In this document: piece by piece, positions 14,718 to 20,447 of the stretch | Position numbering within the stretch: position 1 is the first letter of the stretch | How the letters are laid out: each line of letters starts with the position of its first letter | Assembly (NCBI GenBank): GCA_934668695.1 | Contig: CAKUOD010000023.1 | Location: 1-20,447, forward strand | Direction of reading: 5' to 3' | Origin: an uncultured Collinsella sp. | GTDB lineage: Bacteria > Actinomycetota > Coriobacteriia > Coriobacteriales > Coriobacteriaceae | DNA length: 20,447 nucleotides | Position numbers and translations under genes: made by a program | The notes under the pieces: model-generated | What the model saw: only the letters and a program-made list of their open reading frames with translations | Told to the model about the DNA's origin: nothing | Database searches by the model: none

Positions 14718-15368
14718 ATGATCAAGGCTGTTATTTTTGACATGGACGGAACGCTGGTCGATACCGAGCGTCTGGGCATCAAGGCATGGAAAGCGCCCGC
14801 TGCTGAGCTGGGTGTCGCGATTGATGACACGCTGATTCATCAGTTTATCGGTCGCACGCTGCCCGATGTCATGGACATCCTTGAGGCACATTACGGCAGT
14901 AGGGAAACCGCCGAGGCGCTCTATCATCGTCACAAGGAGATTCGCGACGAGATGGTCAAGACCGACCTGGAGCTTAAGGCTGGCGCCGCCGAGTGCATAG
15001 ACGAGCTGCTGGCTGCGGGCTATCACGTGGGCCTTGCGACGTCATCGCGCCATGTCACGGCAGAACGCAACCTTAAGATGGTCGGCCTCTTTGACAAGTT
15101 TGAAACGGTGACCTGCGGCGAGGACGTCGTGCACGGCAAGCCCGACCCCGAGATGTATCTGCTCGCCTGCGAGCGCGCGGGCTTTGCTCCCGAGGAATGT
15201 GCCGTGGTCGAGGATTCGCGCAACGGCTGCGTCTCGGGCATTACGGCTGGCTGCCACGTCTTTGCTGTCCCCGATATCGTGCCGCTTCCGCAGGACGTGG
15301 TGGACGGCTGCGAGGCGGTGCTCGATACGCTATTCGATCTGACGGCGGCGGTCAAGGCCGTGCGCTAG
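14718..15368 (+). CDS. HAD-superfamily hydrolase, beta-phosphoglucomutase-like
   Basis: A 216-aa subfamily IA haloacid dehalogenase-like phosphatase or phosphomutase. Motif I is FDMDGTLVDTE, with nucleophile D8 and acid/base D10. A four-helix cap occupies about 16-85. Motif II is ATSSRH (S109), motif III is HGKPDPEMY (K141), and motif IV is VVEDSRNG (E165, D166). The layout fits beta-phosphoglucomutase or a small sugar-phosphate phosphatase; the sequence does not decide between them. ATG 14718 follows a GGGGGA ribosome site; an in-frame TTG at 14631 is rejected because it lies in the promoter region. It is divergent from larE and convergent with the second LacI regulator, with a very strong hairpin between them. 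Confidence 0.9.
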   Translation: MIKAVIFDMDGTLVDTERLGIKAWKAPAAELGVAIDDTLIHQFIGRTLPDVMDILEAHYGSRETAEALYHRHKEIRDEMVKTDLELKAGAAECIDELLAAGYHVGLATSSRHVTAERNLKMVGLFDKFETVTCGEDVVHGKPDPEMYLLACERAGFAPEECAVVEDSRNGCVSGITAGCHVFAVPDIVPLPQDVVDGCEAVLDTLFDLTAAVKAVR

Positions 15369-15406
15369 ACAATTGCGGTGTTGAAACGAGCAATTACCCA
15401 CGTTTG

Positions 15407-15456
15407 CGCTTAAGCAAAAGGGGCCCGGCAATGGTCGGGCCCCTTTTGCTTAAGCG
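15407..15456. terminator. Bidirectional terminator hairpin between the HAD gene and lacI-2
   Basis: A perfect 21-bp stem (15407-15427 with 15436-15456) and an eight-base loop GCAATGGT. The stem holds AAAAGGGGCCCG / CGGGCCCCTTTT, so both strands present a GC hairpin followed by TTTT inside the stem. It suits two convergent genes. Confidence 0.82.
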
Positions 15457-15481
15457 GCGACTTGGCATACTTGCGGGCGTG

Positions 15482-16594
15482 CTATAGATACGCGCCCAGG
15501 TTGATGGCGGTGGCTTCGGCGTGGTTGCTTGCCTGGGTGCTGGCGCGTTCCAGCAGAAACGGCCGCACGAGTTCTTGGCGGTTGATGTCCTCGGTGGCCG
15601 TGACCGCGGTGACGGTGCGCGCGGCGGAGCCGATGCGGACGCGTTTGGTCTTGGCGGCGGGCTTGTTCTCGATCTGCTCCATCAGCAACTGAACGCCCTT
15701 GCGGCCAATCTCGTAGCCCGGAGGCGCTACTGTGGTCAGTGGGACCGACCCGCTCCAGGCGAGCGGATTGCCGTCGCAGCCTGCCACGCGGACCTGCTCA
15801 GGGACGGAGATGCCTTTATCGACCAGCGCTGAGATGACGCCCGAGGCCAGTACGTCGGTGAGGCCGATGACAAAATCGGGGCGCTCGTCGCCGGAACGCT
15901 CGGCGATTTGGGCACCGATGCTGTAGCCGTCGGCTGCGGTATTCCACTCTCCAGCGTCAATGACCTCAATTTTGATATCGGGATGCAGGGCGAGGGCCTT
16001 GTGGATGCCAAGTACGCGCAGGGTGAGCTGCATAAATGCCGCTCTGCCCACAACGGTGATATGGCGTGCGCCACGAGCAACGGCGAGCTCGGCGATAATG
16101 CGCCCCTGCGCCTCGTTGTCGGCGGCTACGTAATAACCGGGTTCGGAACAGTGGATGTCCAGATGGACAATCGGCACGGGCATCTTGGTCATAGCGGGGT
16201 GCCAGTCGGGGGACGCCATGGGCTGAACCATGACGCCGGACATCTGCGTGCCCATAAAGTAGCGCAGGTAATGGTCCTGGAGAATGCCGTCGTTATCGGC
16301 GTTGGCGATGAGCAAGTCATAGCCGTGCTTGCGTGCCTCGTTGTGGGCACCGCTGGCAATCTGGAGCGAAAAGCCGTGATCGAGACGGGGGAGGACCAGG
16401 CCAAAGGACTTGGTGGTGCCGCCGGCCAGCTGGCGAGCGCTTTGGTTGGGCAGGTAGCCCAAGCGATTGATGGTCTCGTTGATGAGCTTGAGGGTCTCGG
16501 GGCGCAGCTTTTCGGGATGGTTGAGCGCGTTGGAAACCGTGCCCAACGAAACCCCGGCCTCGCGCGCGACGTCGCTGATTTTTACCTTTGCCAT
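15482..16594 (-). CDS. LacI-family transcriptional regulator (second)
   Basis: A 370-aa LacI/GalR regulator. The DNA-binding domain reads MAKVKISDVAREAGVSLGTV, then SNALNHPEKLRPETLKLINE and RLGYLPNQSARQLAG. The effector domain follows (SFGLVLPRLDHGFSLQIASG; YYVAADNEAQGRIIAELAVARGARHITVVG; VAGCDGNPLAW). The start ATG at 16594 has AAAGGGG seven bases upstream, and the protein then begins exactly at the helix-turn-helix. The same frame stays open far upstream through the repeat island and antisense to glmS, but that extension is not coding. A tail of about 30 residues beyond the fold is somewhat long. Its target could be the HAD gene, or it could act elsewhere; no matching LacI operator was found beside it. 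Confidence 0.9.
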   Translation of the reverse strand: MAKVKISDVAREAGVSLGTVSNALNHPEKLRPETLKLINETINRLGYLPNQSARQLAGGTTKSFGLVLPRLDHGFSLQIASGAHNEARKHGYDLLIANADNDGILQDHYLRYFMGTQMSGVMVQPMASPDWHPAMTKMPVPIVHLDIHCSEPGYYVAADNEAQGRIIAELAVARGARHITVVGRAAFMQLTLRVLGIHKALALHPDIKIEVIDAGEWNTAADGYSIGAQIAERSGDERPDFVIGLTDVLASGVISALVDKGISVPEQVRVAGCDGNPLAWSGSVPLTTVAPPGYEIGRKGVQLLMEQIENKPAAKTKRVRIGSAARTVTAVTATEDINRQELVRPFLLERASTQASNHAEATAINLGAYL

Positions 16595-16658
16595 AGCGGC
16601 CCCTTTGATGCGTTTCAAGTACAAGCCAGATTGTAGCATCGCCCGCCCCCAGGGTGTC

Positions 16659-16713
16659 AAAACCTGCCAATTAGGGACAGGTTTATTTTGGCAGGTTTTA
16701 TCTGGGGAAACGC
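16659..16713 (+). repeat. Palindromic repeat family A, copy 2
   Basis: The 12-bp stem AAAACCTGCCAA / TTGGCAGGTTTT (16659-16670 with 16688-16699) has a loop carrying AGGGACAGG. From 16673 to 16713 it is an exact inverse copy of 13615-13655. It sits 65 bases upstream of lacI-2, at the left edge of the repeat island. Confidence 0.88.
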
Positions 16714-16726
16714 CGTTGCCAGCGCG

Positions 16727-16761
16727 ATCACCACGAAGGGGACGGGCACCTTTGTGGTGGT
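16727..16761 (+). repeat. Palindromic repeat family B, copy 1 (GGGGAC orientation)
   Basis: ATCACCACGAAGG pairs with CCTTTGTGGTGGT, with two mismatches, around a loop reading GGACGGGCA. It is the diverged copy and lies inverted relative to copy 2 at 16947. Confidence 0.75.
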
Positions 16762-16783
16762 TTGAGCTGCCCGGGCCTTCAAT

Positions 16784-16842
16784 TGTCTCGATCTGTAACA
16801 TCTGGACGGCAAAACCGGCTCTACCTGTTACAGATCGAGACA
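16784..16842. repeat. Palindromic repeat family D, copy 1
   Basis: A perfect 17-bp stem TGTCTCGATCTGTAACA / TGTTACAGATCGAGACA encloses 25 bases (TCTGGACGGC...). It is the first of two similar hairpins in tandem. Confidence 0.85.
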
Positions 16843-16866
16843 TAGTGCGGGGGCCGAACCGCAATG

Positions 16867-16921
16867 TCTTGATCTGTAACGCTAAGCCGGCTTCCGGAGC
16901 CCCAGATGTTACAGATCGAGA
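16867..16921. repeat. Palindromic repeat family D, copy 2
   Basis: TCTTGATCTGTAAC pairs with GTTACAGATCGAGA (14 bp with one G-T wobble) around an unrelated 27-base centre. It repeats the outer stem of copy 1 while the loop differs, so stem and loop evolve separately. Confidence 0.8.
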
Positions 16922-16946
16922 TCTTTCGCCGGGACAGAGCGCCGCC

Positions 16947-16999
16947 CCGGTCCAAACCACCACAAAGGTGCCTGTCCCCATTGTGGTGGTTTGGACCGG
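16947..16999 (+). repeat. Palindromic repeat family B, copy 2
   Basis: A perfect 19-bp stem CCGGTCCAAACCACCACAA / TTGTGGTGGTTTGGACCGG has the loop AGGTGCCTGTCCCCA. The stem is longer than in copy 3 because flanking GC bases also pair. Confidence 0.88.
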
Positions 17000-17018
17000 C
17001 TGGACGTGTGTGCATCGG

Positions 17019-17056
17019 GTGGTATCTAAGTTGAGATACCACTTCTGGTATATCAG
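17019..17056. promoter_or_regulatory. Candidate operator cluster upstream of glmS
   Basis: GTGGTATCT-AAGTTG-AGATACCAC (17019-17042) is a perfect 9-6-9 inverted repeat. Right beside it, CTGGTATATCAG (17045-17056) is a near-palindrome using the same GGTAT core. This gives three GGTAT half-sites in 38 bases. GntR/HutC-type regulators of amino-sugar genes bind related TGGT...ACCA sites, so amino-sugar control of glmS is conceivable. Possible promoter boxes follow: TACAAT at 17073-17078, or TTGCGT-18-TTATAC at 17064-17093. Neither is strong. No glmS ribozyme is apparent in the remaining leader. Confidence 0.5.
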
Positions 17057-17152
17057 CTTGCGTTTGCGTGAGTACAATACTCGAACGTTATACGTCTCAG
17101 CGCCCCCTGTGCGTGGACGTCTTGCAGTCACGCGAACGAAGGGATTTATCCT

Positions 17153-19000
<1,848 letters not shown>

Positions 19001-19025
19001 TTCGTTCCGTCGTTCTAACGACCAG

Positions 19026-19061
19026 GGCCCGGCTCCGCATCAGACGGAGCCGGGCCTTTTT
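19026..19061 (+). terminator. Intrinsic terminator of glmS
   Basis: The 12-bp stem GGCCCGGCTCCG / CGGAGCCGGGCC with a seven-base loop is followed by TTTTT, 25 bases after the stop codon. Confidence 0.94.
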
Positions 19062-19070
19062 GTGCGGAGA

Positions 19071-19118
19071 AACCACCACAAAGGTGCCTGTCCCCTTTGT
19101 GGTGGTTTTGGCAGGTTA
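19071..19118 (-). repeat. Palindromic repeat family B, copy 3, fused to half of family A; likely terminator of the GntR gene
   Basis: The 13-bp stem AACCACCACAAAG / CTTTGTGGTGGTT (19071-19083 with 19095-19107) has the loop GTGCCTGTCCC. It runs directly into TTTTGGCAGGTTA (19106-19118), the same 13 bases that end repeat A1. On the minus strand the final TTA is the stop codon TAA of the GntR regulator. Confidence 0.85.
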
Positions 19119-19817
19119 GCGAAGCTTGCTGGTTTCGAAGTACTCGGGGAACTGGTCGAGAACCTCGGTTTGGTTGCGGAACATCATGTGCAGGTGCTTG
19201 CTCACCAAAAAGCTCGCCTCGATGGGGTCGCGACCGGCGATGGCACGGCGGATCTTCTTGTGCTCGTTCACGATGTCCTGATTGTCCAGAACCTGCGTGG
19301 CGGCGCGCAGCCAGCGGAAGCGCTCCAGGTCGGCGTTGGTTGCCTCGAGCCACGACCACACGGTGCTGCGGCATGCAATGCTAAAAATCATGTGATGCAT
19401 GAGGTTGTCACTCAAAAAGAAGCCGATGCGGTCATCCTCGGCCATGGCCTTTTCCTGCAGCGCGATGGCGCGGTCGAGCTGCTCGATGCCCGCCGACGTG
19501 GCGCGGGCGCAGCACTCCACAATTACCTGTTTTTCCAGGTGCTCGCGAATGTAGCAGGCGCTTTCGGCAAGGGTGAGGTTGATGGGTGAGACATAGGTGC
19601 CGCTCTGGGGCACGGTGCGCACCAGGCCTTCCTGCGCCAGGCGTACCAGCGCCTCACGTACGGGCGTGCGGCCCATGTCCAAGTCGTCGCAAAGCTGTTT
19701 GACGCCGAGCTTTTCGCCCGGCTTGTAATCCAGGTAGACGATCTTGCGTCGAATGGTGTGATAGGACTGGTCCTGTAGGCTCGTTTCCTGCTCGCCGATG
19801 TGCATCGAATCTTCCAT
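19116..19817 (-). CDS. GntR-family regulator, FadR/FCD subfamily
   Basis: A 233-aa transcriptional regulator. The winged helix-turn-helix covers about 15-77 (SYHTIRRKIVYLDYKPGEKL; GRTPVREALVRLAQEGLVRT; SGTYVSPI). An all-helical FCD effector domain covers about 85-220 and has candidate metal-binding histidines in DNLMHHMIF, NEHKKIRRAI and SKHLHMMF. Such regulators respond to small carboxylates. Two starts are possible: ATG at 19817, with a weak GAGG upstream, or the ATG four codons on (19805), with GGAAG five bases upstream. It is divergent from the YeiH-family gene, and a perfect 17-bp palindrome lies between, so it probably controls that gene, itself, or both. Confidence 0.9.
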   Translation of the reverse strand: MEDSMHIGEQETSLQDQSYHTIRRKIVYLDYKPGEKLGVKQLCDDLDMGRTPVREALVRLAQEGLVRTVPQSGTYVSPINLTLAESACYIREHLEKQVIVECCARATSAGIEQLDRAIALQEKAMAEDDRIGFFLSDNLMHHMIFSIACRSTVWSWLEATNADLERFRWLRAATQVLDNQDIVNEHKKIRRAIAGRDPIEASFLVSKHLHMMFRNQTEVLDQFPEYFETSKLR

Positions 19818-19888
19818 AGCGCCTCACTGCCGTTGTATCACACTCATATGTCAGTTGTTTATTATGCCGCGAATCAGCTCTCCGTGGT

Positions 19889-19905
19889 GGGTAATTCAAT
19901 TACCC
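19889..19905. promoter_or_regulatory. Perfect palindrome between the GntR and YeiH-family genes, candidate GntR operator
   Basis: GGGTAATTCAATTACCC is an 8-1-8 inverted repeat in the 172-bp divergent spacer. Its GTA...TAC core is in keeping with GntR/FCD operators. The rest of the spacer has AT-rich patches but no promoter I can assign with confidence. Confidence 0.6.
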
Positions 19906-19989
19906 GATGGAAGCTTTTGCAGCGCTGTGCCCCGCTCGTTGCCGTATCATAAGCCGTCGCAAACGTGAAATAGAAAGAAGGAATCCCAT

Positions 19990-20447
19990 ATGCAACTGGC
20001 GAATATCGTACGCGAGCGCTGGAAGGGCGTCCTGTTCTGCCTGGTCATTGCCATTCCCGCAACATTGCTCGGCAAACGGCTCGAGGTGGTCGGCGGGCCG
20101 GTATTTGCCATCCTCATCGGCATGGTTCTGGCGCTTGCCTTCCCCAAGGATCGTCGCGAACCGCTCGCTGCCGGCGTCACCTATACATCCAAAAAGATCC
20201 TGCAGTATGCGGTTATCCTGCTTGGCTTTGGCATGAACCTCGCACAGATTCTGTCCAAGGGCGCCCAGTCGCTGCCGATTATTGTGGCGACGATCTCGAC
20301 CTCGCTCGTCATCGCTTTTGTGCTCTGCCGCGTCATGAAGGTTCCGAGCAAGATTGCGACGCTCGTGGGCGTGGGTTCGTCGATTTGCGGCGGTTCTGCC
20401 ATCGCCGCGACCGCACCCGTCATCGATGCCGACGATCGTGAGATTGC
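19990..20447 (+). CDS. YeiH-family (UPF0324) putative sulfate-exporter membrane protein, partial
   Basis: The first 152 codons of a polytopic membrane protein; the gene runs off the window. ATG 19990 follows AGAAAGAAGGAA. The sequence begins MQLANIVRERWKGVLFCLVI, and hydrophobic segments continue (PVFAILIGMVLALAFP; LQYAVILLGFGMNLAQI; LPIIVATISTSLVIAFVLC). The motif VGVGSSICGGSAIAATAPVI is the hallmark of the YeiH/Cons_hypoth698 family, annotated as putative sulfate exporters; the real substrate is poorly established. No sulfur-metabolism gene is visible nearby. The divergent FCD regulator hints at control by an organic acid. Confidence 0.88.
   Translation, partial: MQLANIVRERWKGVLFCLVIAIPATLLGKRLEVVGGPVFAILIGMVLALAFPKDRREPLAAGVTYTSKKILQYAVILLGFGMNLAQILSKGAQSLPIIVATISTSLVIAFVLCRVMKVPSKIATLVGVGSSICGGSAIAATAPVIDADDREI

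Noticed and set aside
16659..16999. CRISPR array
   Set aside because: The repeats are palindromes of different families in both orientations with irregular spacing, and no cas genes are present.
17079..17152. glmS ribozyme
   Set aside because: The leader after the likely promoter is about 60-75 nt, with no recognisable ribozyme core near the start codon.

Overview
The window is GC-rich bacterial chromosome, densely coded, with no rRNA, tRNA, phage, transposase gene or CRISPR array. Codon use, gene content (PTS sugar operon, LacI and GntR regulators, larE, YeiH-type transporter) and the protein sequences look like a gut actinobacterium of the class Coriobacteriia, most likely Collinsella or a close relative. 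That placement is recognition by eye, not a computed result.

Layout. (1) 28-2495, plus strand: a polar amino acid ABC importer (lipoprotein binding protein, permease, ATPase). A long imperfect palindrome sits between the first two genes and a terminator follows the third. (2) 2793-4868, plus: a stand-alone EF-G-like GTPase whose G-motifs are eroded, closed by a terminator. (3) 4998-7124, minus: a secreted DNA-entry-type nuclease and a LacI-family regulator. (4) 7540-13537, plus, divergent from that LacI gene: a six-gene sugar operon encoding PTS EIIBC, a GatZ/KbaZ-like protein, a small transaldolase, a split transketolase (N and C subunits) and PTS EIIA. A LacI-type palindrome lies in the divergent promoter region, and the longer spacers inside the operon each carry a hairpin. 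(5) 13666-14544, minus: larE, then a divergent HAD phosphatase/phosphomutase (14718-15368). (6) 15482-16594, minus: a second LacI regulator; a 340-bp island of palindromic repeats; then glmS (17153-19000, plus). (7) 19116-19817, minus: a GntR/FCD regulator, divergent from a YeiH-family membrane protein cut by the window end.

How it works together: the sugar operon imports and phosphorylates a sugar with its own EIIBC and EIIA, and supplies its own aldolase-like protein, transaldolase and transketolase. It therefore looks like a self-contained route from a PTS sugar into pentose-phosphate/triose intermediates. The sugar itself cannot be read from the sequence.

The most unusual feature is non-coding. 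Several hairpins scattered from 10489 to 19118 have different stems but the same architecture: a stem, an A-tract, a GGGACA core, a T-tract, then the complementary stem. Two of them supply the stop codon of the minus-strand gene they abut, and two (inverted to each other) enclose a second palindrome family upstream of glmS. They look like a modular family of mobile or terminator-like elements.
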